DNA of 64,000 nt from an uncultured bacterium. Its GTDB lineage: Bacteria; Planctomycetota; UBA1135; GCA-002686595. Position numbers and translations under genes: made by a program. The notes under the pieces were generated by a model. That model had not been told where the DNA came from, did not search any database, and saw only the letters and a list, made by a program, of their open reading frames with translations. Below are positions 42,801 through 51,282 of this stretch, piece by piece. The stretch lies in the NCBI GenBank assembly GCA_938075305.1, contig CALJGV010000032.1:171576-235575 (forward strand), written 5' to 3'. The number at the start of each line of letters is the position of its first letter. Positions within the stretch are counted from its first letter, which is position 1.

Positions 42801-42806
42801 ATTATA
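42801..42806 (-). promoter_or_regulatory. Consensus TATAAT -10 box
   Basis: A perfect TATAAT on the minus strand is the only consensus -10 noticed in the window. It precedes the structured leader. Its TAA also serves as the stop codon of the small membrane ORF upstream. No clear -35 box. Confidence 0.5.
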
Positions 42807-43143
42807 CCGCACGAGGGGCCTCCTCTGGCGGGTTCGGTGCCAACGTTGCGTTCGAATCGGGCCCCCGGAGCCCCCTGGGGGGATCCGGAGCGCCTGCGGC
42901 CTGTCCTGGAGGGACCACGGCCGTCCCCAAAGGCCCTCGGAGGGCGCCCCTCAGGCCCTCCAGGACGAGTGCGAGGGCCAATGCCGAGCGTCCGGGGTGG
43001 GTGGAGAGGCCGAAGAGCGGCCACACGAGGAAGGCCTCGGTCGGGAGGAGCCACATCAGCGCGGAGCCCGCCACCCTGAACCCGAGCGCAGCGATCATGA
43101 GGCGGCAGAGGGCGCCACGGAGATCAGGAATGGGCTTGGCCAC
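42802..43143 (-). CDS. Small putative membrane protein, hypothetical
   Basis: This 113-residue ORF starts with GTG (AKPIPDLRGALCRLMIAALGFRV). It has two hydrophobic segments (about 12-29 and 32-42) followed by a charged helix and a Pro/Gly/Ala-rich tail. It lies 41 nt beyond the methyltransferase stop on the same strand. It is not recognised. The membrane segments and start position support it, but the tail is low complexity, so it may be a spurious frame. Confidence 0.4.
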   Translation of the reverse strand: MAKPIPDLRGALCRLMIAALGFRVAGSALMWLLPTEAFLVWPLFGLSTHPGRSALALALVLEGLRGALRGPLGTAVVPPGQAAGAPDPPRGLRGPDSNATLAPNPPEEAPRAV

Positions 43144-43184
43144 CCCAAGGGGACGGACCGCCCGCAGCCCGGTTGCAGCGCCGC

Positions 43185-43868
43185 CTAGCGGGTCGCCCGG
43201 ATCCAGAGTAGCCCGGCGTCCCTGAGGGCGGCATCGCGGGTCGCCTCGTCTGGGGCGAGCGGCGTCGCCTCGAAGGCGGGCGTCTCCCGGCTGTCCTTGA
43301 CGAGCTCGGCGGAGGCTACGGTGAAGCCGGCGGCCTCGAGCACCGCCGTCCAGCCCTCGGCGTCGAGGTGGTGCATGGGCACCCCATCCGCCTCCGACCA
43401 CGCCGCGGCCTGGGGCGCACCGGCGTGGCGGTGCACGACGACCTCCAGGCGGCCGCCCTCCTTGGTCACACGGGCCAACGAGCTCGCCGCCGCGGCGAGG
43501 TCCTCGACATACTCGAGGGCGTCCATGGCGAAGACGTGGTCGAAGCGACCGTCGGGGAAGTCGATGTCCTCGATGGTCATGCACTCGAAGCGCGCCCGAG
43601 AGGTCCAGTCGGAGACCTCGTCGGCCCGGGAGATCATCGCGGCCGAGGCGTCGATCCCCACCGCCTGGGCGCCGGGGGCCTTCTTGCCGAGGTGCCGAGT
43701 GACCCAGCCCGCGCCGCAGCCGACGTCGAGCAGCTGGTGCCCCGGACGGACCTCCATGGCCTCGAGCACCTGCCGGGCGACGTCGCCGTGGAGCGCCTCG
43801 TAGCGGTCCGCTGTGCCGTCGGCGGCGAGTCGATCGAAGAGCGAGACGAGGGCGCTGTGGTGCGTCAT
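43185..43868 (-). CDS. Class I SAM-dependent methyltransferase
   Basis: This 227-residue methyltransferase has the SAM-binding motif I LLDVGCGAGWVTRHLG, motif II around VGIDASAAMISRA, and motifs VFAMDALEYVEDLAAAASSLARV and GGRLEVVVHR. The frame is open far upstream, but its ATG at 43868 overlaps the TGA of the glycosyltransferase gene (ATGA), showing translational coupling. The substrate may be the glycan or aglycone handled by the neighbour. Substrate unknown. Confidence 0.86.
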   Translation of the reverse strand: MTHHSALVSLFDRLAADGTADRYEALHGDVARQVLEAMEVRPGHQLLDVGCGAGWVTRHLGKKAPGAQAVGIDASAAMISRADEVSDWTSRARFECMTIEDIDFPDGRFDHVFAMDALEYVEDLAAAASSLARVTKEGGRLEVVVHRHAGAPQAAAWSEADGVPMHHLDAEGWTAVLEAAGFTVASAELVKDSRETPAFEATPLAPDEATRDAALRDAGLLWIRATR

Positions 43869-45064
43869 GACGGGTCGTTGCCTTGGGCCTTGTTCGTGAT
43901 GTCCTCGAGCACCCCATCCAGCGGCGAGAGGCAGTTGTCCCAGCGGTACTTGTCCTCGACGAAGGACCGCGCGCGGTCCCCGAGGGCGCGGCCCGCGGCG
44001 GGGTCCTCCAGGAGCCGGATGACCGCATCCGCGAAGTCCTGCGCCTCGTCCGCGACGATGTAGTCGGTGCCGGGGGAGCCCTCGACGCCCTGGGTCGCGC
44101 TCGTGGTGCCAACCGTCGGGAGCCCCATGGCGAGGGCCTCGAGGACCTTGTTCTGGATGCCCCGGGCCACCCGCAGGGGCGCGATGCTCACGGCGGCGCG
44201 GCGCAGGTAGTCGCGGGTGTCGTCCACGTACCCGGTGACCTCGACGCCGTCGAGGCTGGCGAGGGCCTTTATCTCGGGGGTGGGCTTGGAGCCGACGATG
44301 GTGAAGTGTGCGTGCGGCACCTTCGCCCGGACCATGGGCAGGATCTCCCTCGCGAACCAGATGCAGCCGTCCACGTTCGGGAAGTAGTCCATGACGCCGG
44401 TGAACACCAAGTGGCCGGGCTCGGCGCAGGCCGGGTCGGGGGTGTAGTGGTCGATCGCGACGCCGTTGCGGACCACCATCGAGGGGTGGCCGGGGAGCTC
44501 CTTCTGGAAGATGACCTCCTCGAGCGGCGTGCAGAAGACGTTGGTCACCGCGTCCGCGACCGCCTGCTCCTCGAAGCGCCGCAGCGTCTTCCATTCCCGG
44601 CGGTAGAGGGCGCTCATCGGGAAGCGGTGGCGTTCGGCGTACTGGCGCCACTTGTCCGAGTCGAGCTCGGCGATGTGCAGGATCCAGGGCGTGCCGCGCC
44701 CGAGGATGAAGGCGGCCATCGAAGACGAGAAGGCGTAAGCCATGTCCGACCTGGGCAGCTCCTCGTCGACCGCGCGCTGCAGCTCGCGGGATCCGAAGAC
44801 CCCGAGGGTGAGCGGCTTGTCGGTGAGGAGCAGCGGGAGCGACTGGATCTTCTTGTTCCGCAGGTTGATCGGGATCGTGATCGTCTTGATCCCCTTCTCC
44901 TCGCGGAGGAAGCGTGCGGCCTTCTCGTCGTCTTCGTCGTGCGAGAAGCAGACGATGGTCACCTCGTGCTCGCGGGAGAAGCGCTCCACGAGCCGCCAGG
45001 TGATGATCTTGTCCCCGCGGTTGGGCGGGTAGGGGACTCGCTGGGAGAGGAAGAGAATGCGCAC
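43865..45064 (-). CDS. GT4-family glycosyltransferase (TIGR03087-like)
   Basis: This 399-residue GT-B glycosyltransferase starts with ILFLSQRVPYPPNRGDKIITWRLVERF, close to the start of the exosortase/PEP-CTERM-associated sugar transferases (TIGR03087 group). The C-terminal domain has VFTGVMDYFPNVDGCIWFAREILP and the donor-binding IAPLRVARGIQNKVLEALAMGLPTVGT. The start is GTG 45064, with TATTCT about 30 nt upstream. No exosortase or EPS cluster is visible here, so polysaccharide assembly is only inferred. Confidence 0.85.
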   Translation of the reverse strand: MRILFLSQRVPYPPNRGDKIITWRLVERFSREHEVTIVCFSHDEDDEKAARFLREEKGIKTITIPINLRNKKIQSLPLLLTDKPLTLGVFGSRELQRAVDEELPRSDMAYAFSSSMAAFILGRGTPWILHIAELDSDKWRQYAERHRFPMSALYRREWKTLRRFEEQAVADAVTNVFCTPLEEVIFQKELPGHPSMVVRNGVAIDHYTPDPACAEPGHLVFTGVMDYFPNVDGCIWFAREILPMVRAKVPHAHFTIVGSKPTPEIKALASLDGVEVTGYVDDTRDYLRRAAVSIAPLRVARGIQNKVLEALAMGLPTVGTTSATQGVEGSPGTDYIVADEAQDFADAVIRLLEDPAAGRALGDRARSFVEDKYRWDNCLSPLDGVLEDITNKAQGNDPS

Positions 45065-45118
45065 GGGGACCTCGGGCTTCGGCGGGCGCAGAGAGAATAG
45101 CCCCGTTGGCCGACCCGT

Positions 45119-45165
45119 GGGGCAGGATCAACCTTCGGTGCCCGCCAAGGTTGAACCTGATCCCC
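45119..45165 (-). terminator. Long imperfect hairpin between two minus-strand genes
   Basis: Arms of 8, 4 and 4 bp separated by one mismatch and a 2-nt bulge close on an 11-nt loop. It lies between the aspartyl-protease-like gene and the glycosyltransferase promoter. There is no U tract. It may insulate the two transcripts. Confidence 0.4.
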
Positions 45166-45256
45166 GCTGAGCCCACGCGGCGGAGTCCAGGCCGCTGGGT
45201 TGACGCCCCAGCGAGCGGAGCGACCCGGAACCGGTCACGGGGTGGCGCCGCGCGTA

Positions 45257-46837
45257 TCAGTCGCTCCGGTCGGCATCCTCGGCGACGACCGCCACTCGCC
45301 CGGACCTCAGGTCGAGGACCGTGTTCTGCCCACGCAGAAGCCGCGTCCCTGCGTTGCCGGCGATCCAAGGGTCGGACAGCGGGCCAGGAACGTCGTCTCG
45401 CATCAGGGTGATCACCTGGCGCCCCATGTTGGCGCCAGCGAGGAGGACGACGCTCGCGCTGGTACGCCAGCCCCGGACCTCGCCGAACGGACCCGCGAGC
45501 CGGCGCGGTGCCAGGCCCGCCCGATCCCCGGCGAGCCCGTGGGCTCGGACCGCCCAGCGTGACATGGTCAGGGTGTCGTCCGAGCCGGTGTCCAATCGAA
45601 ACCAGAGCAGGGGAGTGTCCGCTCCATTGGCCCGTACTCGACCCGGTACGCAGGGTGCCGTTCCATCGAACCTCACCGGTTGCCACGGAAGATCTGGAGC
45701 GTCGAAACGATCTGGGTCGTGGATCTCGACCTGGCCGCGCAGGTCATCGATCACGACGACGGTGCGGTCGAAGAGCGGGGCACCCAGCACACCGTCCACG
45801 ATGAAGCCGGCGCGCTCCGAGAGGAAGGCTGTGTCCAGCTCGACGAAGGTGGGAGCGCGCTGCGTGAGGGCCCCAAGACGGAGGGACTCGCCCTGGAGTC
45901 GGGCGGTGCGGGCCGTGCCGCTGACGCCGTGGAGGGCCACGGAGGACAGGGGACGAAGCGAGAGCCGCGCGGCCCAGCCCTCCGATATCACGTGGGAGCC
46001 GAAGCCCGTGTCCAAGAGCATCCAGGCATCACGCGTGCCGTCGACCTTCGCGCTCACATAGGCCCTACCGCCTTGGTCGAAGCGAACCTGGGAGCGGGGA
46101 AGCAATCCTCCTGCGCCCTGGAAGGTCACGTCCTGAGGTCTCGAGGCCGGGCGCCGGGCCTCCGCGCGGCGGGGGCGGCTGCGCCGATCAAACCGGTCGA
46201 CCAGGACGACCTCGCCGTCCACGGTCTCGGTGACCGTCATGGGGAGCCACAGGCCCCCTTGCTGGCTCCAGTCCCCGAGGGCGATGGCTCGACGGCGGCC
46301 GAGCCGCTGCCATGTGAACCGAGCCGGACGCCGGGTCACCGGGTCCAGGGTCACGGTCACCTGCGCGCCGCTGGTCCGATGAACCAGCTGCAGCGCGTCT
46401 GAAGTCGCGGGATCAAGGCGGGCGCTCCATCGGCGGCGCGCGAGCTCTCCGACCCATTGCTGCGTGCGAGCCCACCCCTCCATCATCAGGAACGCGCCGC
46501 CCCCGAGCTCTTGCTTCCGGGTCACTCCCCGCGTGTCCGTGGCCCAGGCCTCCGCGCCGTCACACCCTCGCTCGCTCCGCGCGTTGCCGTCGCCGACCGC
46601 CAGCTGAAAGGCGCCCCCTGGCCAGACGTTCAACTCCACCGGGATGGACGTCCCGGCGCGCTCTCGGGTGCCTTGGAGGGAGATGCCGGGAGTCCCGACA
46701 TCGAGACGGTCGACGCCGAGGGCGCGCTGAACCGGTACGAGTGCCTCGTGCGAGGGGTCAACGGCTGGAGCCGCGGACTGGCAGCCGAGGACCAGGACGG
46801 GCAGCCCGGCGATGAAGAGGAAGAGCAGCGCCCGCAT
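45257..46837 (-). CDS. Lipoprotein with two aspartyl-protease-like (DTG) domains
   Basis: This 526-residue lipoprotein has lipobox LVLGC (C19). A beta-rich N-terminal region (about 40-235) resembles outer-membrane lipoprotein-type folds. Two retropepsin-like lobes follow: WMLLDTGFGSHVIS (DTG 276-278) with the hydrophobic loop VDGVLGAPLF, and WFRLDTGSDDTLTMS (DTG 416-418) with WIAGNAG. Each lobe has one catalytic-type Asp, so the protein could form an intramolecular dimer as pepsin does. Bacterial relatives usually have a single lobe. The ATG at 46837 starts the signal peptide. Confidence 0.72.
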   Translation of the reverse strand: MRALLFLFIAGLPVLVLGCQSAAPAVDPSHEALVPVQRALGVDRLDVGTPGISLQGTRERAGTSIPVELNVWPGGAFQLAVGDGNARSERGCDGAEAWATDTRGVTRKQELGGGAFLMMEGWARTQQWVGELARRRWSARLDPATSDALQLVHRTSGAQVTVTLDPVTRRPARFTWQRLGRRRAIALGDWSQQGGLWLPMTVTETVDGEVVLVDRFDRRSRPRRAEARRPASRPQDVTFQGAGGLLPRSQVRFDQGGRAYVSAKVDGTRDAWMLLDTGFGSHVISEGWAARLSLRPLSSVALHGVSGTARTARLQGESLRLGALTQRAPTFVELDTAFLSERAGFIVDGVLGAPLFDRTVVVIDDLRGQVEIHDPDRFDAPDLPWQPVRFDGTAPCVPGRVRANGADTPLLWFRLDTGSDDTLTMSRWAVRAHGLAGDRAGLAPRRLAGPFGEVRGWRTSASVVLLAGANMGRQVITLMRDDVPGPLSDPWIAGNAGTRLLRGQNTVLDLRSGRVAVVAEDADRSD

Positions 46838-47333
46838 GGCACCCAAGGCAACAGGTGAGGCCTCGGATGGCAAGCCCGGACGCGGTTCGGCATGTCACTT
46901 GTGGCGGCGGCTTCCGGACGTGGCGCCGTCTCGTCGACCGGCTTCAGGTCCCGAATCGGCCCAGTCGGCCACCCTCGCAGGAGATCCCTGGTCGCCGATA
47001 TGGAGGGGCTCAAGAGGTGGACGTGCGCCTCCCTCGGGGTCCCGGTGACACCAGCTGCGGGCGAGGTCGCTGTCGTCATGGGGTGAGCCCCCTCCCTGGC
47101 CTCGCGGGCCATGGGCCTTGCTACCCAGGACAAGCCCCTCCGCCTCGGCGGCCACCAGGTCACCCTTGAGCTGGACTCTCGTCAGCGTCTTGGCCGAGCT
47201 CCGGGCTCACGCCGGCGGGTAGGCCGCCGGTCGAATCGGGTCCCTGGAGCACGAGGCTCGTGAGCTCCGATCGATGACGGACCAGCTCCTCGAGGCCGTC
47301 CGCTGAGGCGGGGTGGCGCCACCCACGGGTCGC
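46838..47333. other. Gene-poor region of about 500 bp
   Basis: Short frames up to about 100 codons cross this stretch on both strands. None has a plausible start, signal peptide or family motif. I see no repeat or strong promoter. It may be a decayed gene or a regulatory spacer. Confidence 0.5.
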
Positions 47334-48266
47334 TCAAGCAGGGTGACCCACGAAGGTCATCCAGCGACCCAGCAGGTGCTCCTCGTCGATCCGAAGTCCG
47401 GCCTCGACGATGCTCCTTCGAGTCGCGTCCACGTGGTCGAAGCGGCAGCCGCTGAAGCAGAACCAGCCGTCCGGCGCGAGCCGCTGGGCCAGGTCGTGGG
47501 CGTGAGTCATGAGGACGTCGGCGTAGATGTTCGCGCACACGACGTCGAAGGGGCCGTCCACGTCCTCGAGGCGGCGGAAGTCGCCCTCGCGGAATGCGCA
47601 GCGATCCGCGACGCCGTTGTCCAGCGCGAGCAGGTCCGCGGTCGGCTTCGAGGCGGGGTCGAGGTCGAAGCCGTAGGTCTCGCGCGCGCCGAGGAGCGCG
47701 GCCCCTACCGAGAGGATCCCGCTGCCGGCGCCGGCGTCGAGGAGCCGCTCGCCCCCCTGGATGCGGCGGCTGAGGGCGCGCAGGCAGGTTCGCGTGGTGG
47801 CGTGCTTGCCTGACCCGAAAGAGCCCACCGGCTCGATGGTGAGGCGAACGTCCGAGCTGCGGGGCGGATCCGACTCGTACCAGGGGGGGAGGAGCGCGAG
47901 GCGACCGACGCGGAAGGGCTTCCAGTCCTTCCTCCATGAGGTGGCGTAGTCCTCGGGCGGCAGACGCTTGAAGTGGACCTCGAGGCCGGCGAGCTCCGGG
48001 TCGCGGACGCGGTCCTCCAGCGCCCGCAGTCGCTCCTTCACCTCGGCTCGCAGCTGGGGTGTGTCGTCGCCCTCGAGGACGAACGAACGGACCGCCTCCT
48101 CGTCGGGTCCAGGCTGGCGCGCGGCGAGCGAGGTGGTGCCGAGGGTGACCGAGGTGCAGGGCCCGAAGATGAGCGCTTCGGCGACCACTTCGTGCCAGCC
48201 CCGTGGCACATCGACGCGGACCTCCGTCCATGCGAGACGGCGCGCTCCCTCTGCTCTGGTGGCCAT
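47334..48266 (-). CDS. prmA: Ribosomal protein L11 methyltransferase
   Basis: This 310-residue enzyme methylates ribosomal protein L11 at several amino groups. An N-terminal substrate-recognition domain (1-125) precedes the methyltransferase domain. PVGSFGSGKHATTRTCLRAL parallels the family FGTGxHxTT block, with motif I LLDAGAGSGILSVGAALLGA and VCANIYADVLMTHA in place of the usual NILA motif. It keeps both domains but is slightly divergent. A TAGGAT box lies 7 nt before the ATG at 48266. Confidence 0.87.
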   Translation of the reverse strand: MATRAEGARRLAWTEVRVDVPRGWHEVVAEALIFGPCTSVTLGTTSLAARQPGPDEEAVRSFVLEGDDTPQLRAEVKERLRALEDRVRDPELAGLEVHFKRLPPEDYATSWRKDWKPFRVGRLALLPPWYESDPPRSSDVRLTIEPVGSFGSGKHATTRTCLRALSRRIQGGERLLDAGAGSGILSVGAALLGARETYGFDLDPASKPTADLLALDNGVADRCAFREGDFRRLEDVDGPFDVVCANIYADVLMTHAHDLAQRLAPDGWFCFSGCRFDHVDATRRSIVEAGLRIDEEHLLGRWMTFVGHPA

Positions 48267-48273
48267 GGGGGGG

Positions 48274-48279
48274 ATCCTA
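48274..48279 (-). promoter_or_regulatory. -10-like box of prmA (leaderless type)
   Basis: TAGGAT on the minus strand, 7 nt (ccccccc) before the ATG at 48266. Confidence 0.5.
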
Positions 48280-48312
48280 CCGGCGGGGAGGACGCTTCCG
48301 CCCTGTGTCCGG

Positions 48313-48340
48313 TTGATCCCTGACCGGAGCCGTGCACAAT
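48313..48340 (+). promoter_or_regulatory. Putative promoter of the class I aldolase gene
   Basis: TTGATC followed 16 nt later by CACAAT lies about 55 nt before the aldolase ATG, giving the gene a real leader. Confidence 0.4.
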
Positions 48341-48395
48341 TCCGCCGCGATCGGTCGCCCCAGCGGCCGCGCCACACCGAAATCCCTCCCTACAC

Positions 48396-49289
48396 ATGTC
48401 TTCTTTCGACAACCAACTTCACAAGGTCCGGACCCAGGACGGCTTCATCGCCGCCCTCGACCAGAGCGGCGGCAGCACGCCGAAGGCGCTCCTCAGCTAC
48501 GGCGTCGAGGAGAGCGAGTACTCGGGCGACGAGGAAATGTTCGCCAAGGTCCACGAGATGCGGACCCGCATCATCACGAGCTCGGCGTTCAACGGTGACC
48601 GCATCCTCGGCGCGATCCTGTTCGAGAACACCATGGACCGCGAGATCTGCGGCAAGGGCTCGGCTCAGTTCCTCTGGGAGGACAAGCGCGTCGTTCCGTT
48701 CCTGAAGGTCGACAAGGGCCTCGCGGACGAGGCTGATGGCGTTCAGCTCATGAAGCCGATCCCCGGCCTCGATGACCTCCTCGCGCGTGCCAAGGCCAAG
48801 GGCGTCTTCGGGACGAAGATGCGTTCGGTCATCAAGTCCGCCAACGCCTCCGGCGTGAAGGCGATCGTCGAGCAGCAGTTCGAGATCGGCAAGCAGATCA
48901 TCGCCGCTGGCCTGATCCCGATCATTGAGCCCGAGGTCGACATCAACGCGCCCGACAAGGCCGAGGCCGAGGCGATGCTGCTGGCCGCCATGACCGAGGA
49001 GCTCAACAAGCTCGGCGCCGACCAGCACGTGATGCTCAAGCTCACGCTGCCCGAGGCCAACGGCTTCTACACCCCCTGCATCGAGCACCCCCAGGTGCTG
49101 CGCGTCGTGGCGCTCTCCGGCGGCTACAGCCGAGATGAGTCCAACCGCCGCCTGACGCTCAACGAGGGCATGATCGCGAGCTTCTCGCGCGCGCTCTCCG
49201 AGGGGCTCTCGGCCAAGCAGTCCGGTGAGGAGTTCGACGGCATGCTCAACGGCGCGATCCAGAGCATCTTCGAGGCCTCCAGGACCTGA
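48396..49289 (+). CDS. fda: Class I fructose-bisphosphate aldolase
   Basis: This 297-residue TIM-barrel aldolase is of the bacterial class I type that uses a Schiff-base Lys. It has [21 protein letters not shown] at the N-terminus, [44 protein letters not shown] and VMLKLTLPE with the catalytic Lys, then [12 protein letters not shown]. It cleaves fructose-1,6-bisphosphate to dihydroxyacetone phosphate and glyceraldehyde-3-phosphate in glycolysis. Its codon use is smoother than that of its neighbours, as expected of a highly expressed gene. Confidence 0.93.
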   Translation: MSSFDNQLHKVRTQDGFIAALDQSGGSTPKALLSYGVEESEYSGDEEMFAKVHEMRTRIITSSAFNGDRILGAILFENTMDREICGKGSAQFLWEDKRVVPFLKVDKGLADEADGVQLMKPIPGLDDLLARAKAKGVFGTKMRSVIKSANASGVKAIVEQQFEIGKQIIAAGLIPIIEPEVDINAPDKAEAEAMLLAAMTEELNKLGADQHVMLKLTLPEANGFYTPCIEHPQVLRVVALSGGYSRDESNRRLTLNEGMIASFSRALSEGLSAKQSGEEFDGMLNGAIQSIFEASRT

Positions 49290-49296
49290 TCGGCGG

Positions 49297-49314
49297 GGGC
49301 GCCGCGAGGCGCCC
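49297..49314. terminator. Perfect 7-bp hairpin with GNRA loop
   Basis: GGGCGCC-GCGA-GGCGCCC lies 7 nt after the aldolase stop and ends next to the stop of the convergent lipoprotein gene. No U tract. Confidence 0.45.
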
Positions 49315-49902
49315 TCAGGAATCAGCGAGCTCTCGCAGGAGCGCGGCGACCGCCAGGTCGACGCGCTCCTGCCTTCGTTCAGGGCCACTCTCGGGGTCGA
49401 TGGCGCCCACGATGGACCCCTTCCAGATCAGCCGATTGGCCCCGGGCTCGCTGATCGCGAGCACGAGGGTCCCCTGCGGCAGCTTCCGGTTCTCCCCCTT
49501 GCGGGGCGCTGGCATCCCGATGGTGGACATGGCCTCGGCGACCATGGCGCCCTCATCCGCCGTGACGAGGTACCCAACCAGGAAGTCGGGCGTGGCCCCG
49601 GGCGTGGCCGTCAGGCCGAGGCCACCGAGGCGCGTCGCAAGGGCAGAACGGAGCAGGCCCTCGATTTCAAAGGAGTCGAATCGGTTGTCGGCGAGGTGGA
49701 CTGTGGAGCCGGAGGCATAGGAGAAGGTGGCTGGCGCATTGAGCGCGCTCGCGGGCGGGCCGGCGTGGATCTCGAAGCGCCCCTCGGCGAGCTCCTTGTC
49801 GATCCGTTGGTCCTCGGTGAGGACGCAGCCAGCGGCCAGCCACGCGAGGCCCACAAGCGCTGCGCGCCGCCAGGATCCTGGTGTGCGAGCGGCCCCGATC
49901 AT
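49315..49902 (-). CDS. DUF4136-like lipoprotein
   Basis: This 195-residue lipoprotein has a signal peptide with lipobox LAAGC and a DUF4136-like domain. ATFSYASGSTV, the DUF4136-type IEGLLRSALATRLGGLGLTATPGATPDFLVGYLV, and LVLAISEPGANRLIWKGSIVGAI are visible. It probably sits in the periplasm or on the outer membrane; function is unknown. Its ATG overlaps the stop of the DUF1570-like gene (ATGA), so the two are co-translated. The frame is open far upstream, but that part is a shadow of the DUF1570-like gene. Confidence 0.8.
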   Translation of the reverse strand: MIGAARTPGSWRRAALVGLAWLAAGCVLTEDQRIDKELAEGRFEIHAGPPASALNAPATFSYASGSTVHLADNRFDSFEIEGLLRSALATRLGGLGLTATPGATPDFLVGYLVTADEGAMVAEAMSTIGMPAPRKGENRKLPQGTLVLAISEPGANRLIWKGSIVGAIDPESGPERRQERVDLAVAALLRELADS

Positions 49903-51191
49903 CGAGCGGCCGTCGCCTGGACGAAGGCGTTCCACTGGGGCTCGAGTTCCTTGATCTTCACCCCGAGGGCCTTCTCGAAGTGCGTCGGGGCGCTCTGCCC
50001 TTTGAAGGAGCTGCGCATGTAGTCGGCGACCCCCTGCCGGTACTTGCCATCCTCGGCGTGGAGGAGGAAGAACATCAGGGTGTGGCACTCGGCGTTGTAC
50101 CGCTGGGCGTCGGTCCCGTTGTTGAAGGCGCCATAGCCCGCGGTGATCAGGCGCTTCATCCCCAGGGGCTTGTCGTCGGCCGCCTGGAAGCGGAAGTACT
50201 CCTCGATGGGACGGCCAAACTCCCATGAGGCGACGCCGTCCTCGATCCGCAGCGCGTAGGAGAACGCCTCCGCGAGGGCGCGCTCGGTCCAGGGCGCGAT
50301 GCTCCCGTTGCCGCCAATCGTGCGCCGGAAGGAGTTGAGGACCAGCGCGTGGGTCAGCTTGAAGACGGCGTCGTTCGCGACAGCTGGACCCGCTCCGTTC
50401 ACGAAGACCGTGTTCTCGCCCCGGCTGAACCAGGCCTGGTCGCCCTGGAAGCGCGGCGTGGGGTAGTCCTTGGGGTCCTTGAAGACGTGCACCTCGGGGA
50501 CCTCGTCGAAGACCTGCAGCGCGAGCGCCTCGCCGACCACCTCGTAGTAGGTCATGTAGGCGCGCTCGAGGTTGAGCGCGATGTTCAGGGCCCGCTCGGG
50601 CTCGATATCGGTCTTCAGGAGGAAGTGCGCGGTGGGGATCTCCATGGCGTGCTTCCAGTCGGAGACCCGCTCTCGGAGCTGATCGACGGTGTAGAAGCGC
50701 CCGCGGACCTTGAGCCGCCAGCCCCGCCGCTTCGTGTAGACGCCGCCGAGCTCGTTCCAGGCCTGCTCGTTCTCGGGGTCCAGGGTCAGGACCTGGATCC
50801 AGAGGTTGCGCGCCTCGCTGGGCAGCTCGTTCTGCTCGCAGAACAGGGCGAGCTCCGCCAACTCGGCGGGGCCCCGAGACGGGAGCGCGTCGTAGCGCTC
50901 GAACAGCTGCGCGAGGCTCCGCTCCACGGAGTGGATCTCGGCGATCTCCTCTCGGGCGTACTGCTTCTTCTTCGAGCCCTTGCGGGTGAGGACATAGTCC
51001 TCGGACTCCAGGATGACGCGGCACTCGATCTCCTTCCCATCGTTCAGGATGACGAGGTCGGAACGGTCGTCATGCCCGAGCGTCGCCGCGGGGGCGGCGA
51101 GCGTCACCGCACTTGCCGGCACAGCGTGCGCGCCTCCCGTGGCGGAGGGGATGGCGAGGAGGAGGAAAGCGAGCGGGGACAGAAGGGTCAT
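49899..51191 (-). CDS. Exported DUF1570-like protein with lost metalloprotease motif
   Basis: This 430-residue protein has a signal peptide (MTLLSPLAFLLLAIPSATGGAHA) and an N-terminal beta module (LVILNDGKEIECRVILESEDYVLTRK), common in planctomycetal secreted proteins. A peptidase-like domain like DUF1570 (about 175-430) follows. The HExxH zinc site reads THALVLN at 280-286, so the Glu and second His are gone, although the third-ligand region ALAEAF (E308) remains. It is likely catalytically inactive or uses other residues. A CATACT box lies 5 nt before the ATG. Confidence 0.7.
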   Translation of the reverse strand: MTLLSPLAFLLLAIPSATGGAHAVPASAVTLAAPAATLGHDDRSDLVILNDGKEIECRVILESEDYVLTRKGSKKKQYAREEIAEIHSVERSLAQLFERYDALPSRGPAELAELALFCEQNELPSEARNLWIQVLTLDPENEQAWNELGGVYTKRRGWRLKVRGRFYTVDQLRERVSDWKHAMEIPTAHFLLKTDIEPERALNIALNLERAYMTYYEVVGEALALQVFDEVPEVHVFKDPKDYPTPRFQGDQAWFSRGENTVFVNGAGPAVANDAVFKLTHALVLNSFRRTIGGNGSIAPWTERALAEAFSYALRIEDGVASWEFGRPIEEYFRFQAADDKPLGMKRLITAGYGAFNNGTDAQRYNAECHTLMFFLLHAEDGKYRQGVADYMRSSFKGQSAPTHFEKALGVKIKELEPQWNAFVQATAAR

Positions 51192-51196
51192 GGCGG

Positions 51197-51202
51197 AGTA
51201 TG
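51197..51202 (-). promoter_or_regulatory. -10-like box of the DUF1570-like gene (leaderless type)
   Basis: CATACT on the minus strand, 5 nt (ccgcc) before the ATG at 51191. Confidence 0.45.
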
Positions 51203-51282
51203 CGGCGAGGGTTCGGCCCCGTCGGTCGGGGGCGGTGGAGCATACCCACAAGGGCCGATGCTGTCGGATCCGCAGGGACCGA

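Noticed and set aside
43185..45686. 833-codon minus-strand frame covering the methyltransferase and glycosyltransferase region
   Set aside because: Only its last 228 codons are the methyltransferase. The upstream part is a shadow of the glycosyltransferase frame, and the real start overlaps that gene's stop.
49315..51024. 569-codon minus-strand frame suggesting a larger DUF4136-like protein
   Set aside because: The first 374 codons are out of frame over the DUF1570-like gene. The lipoprotein signal starts at 49902.
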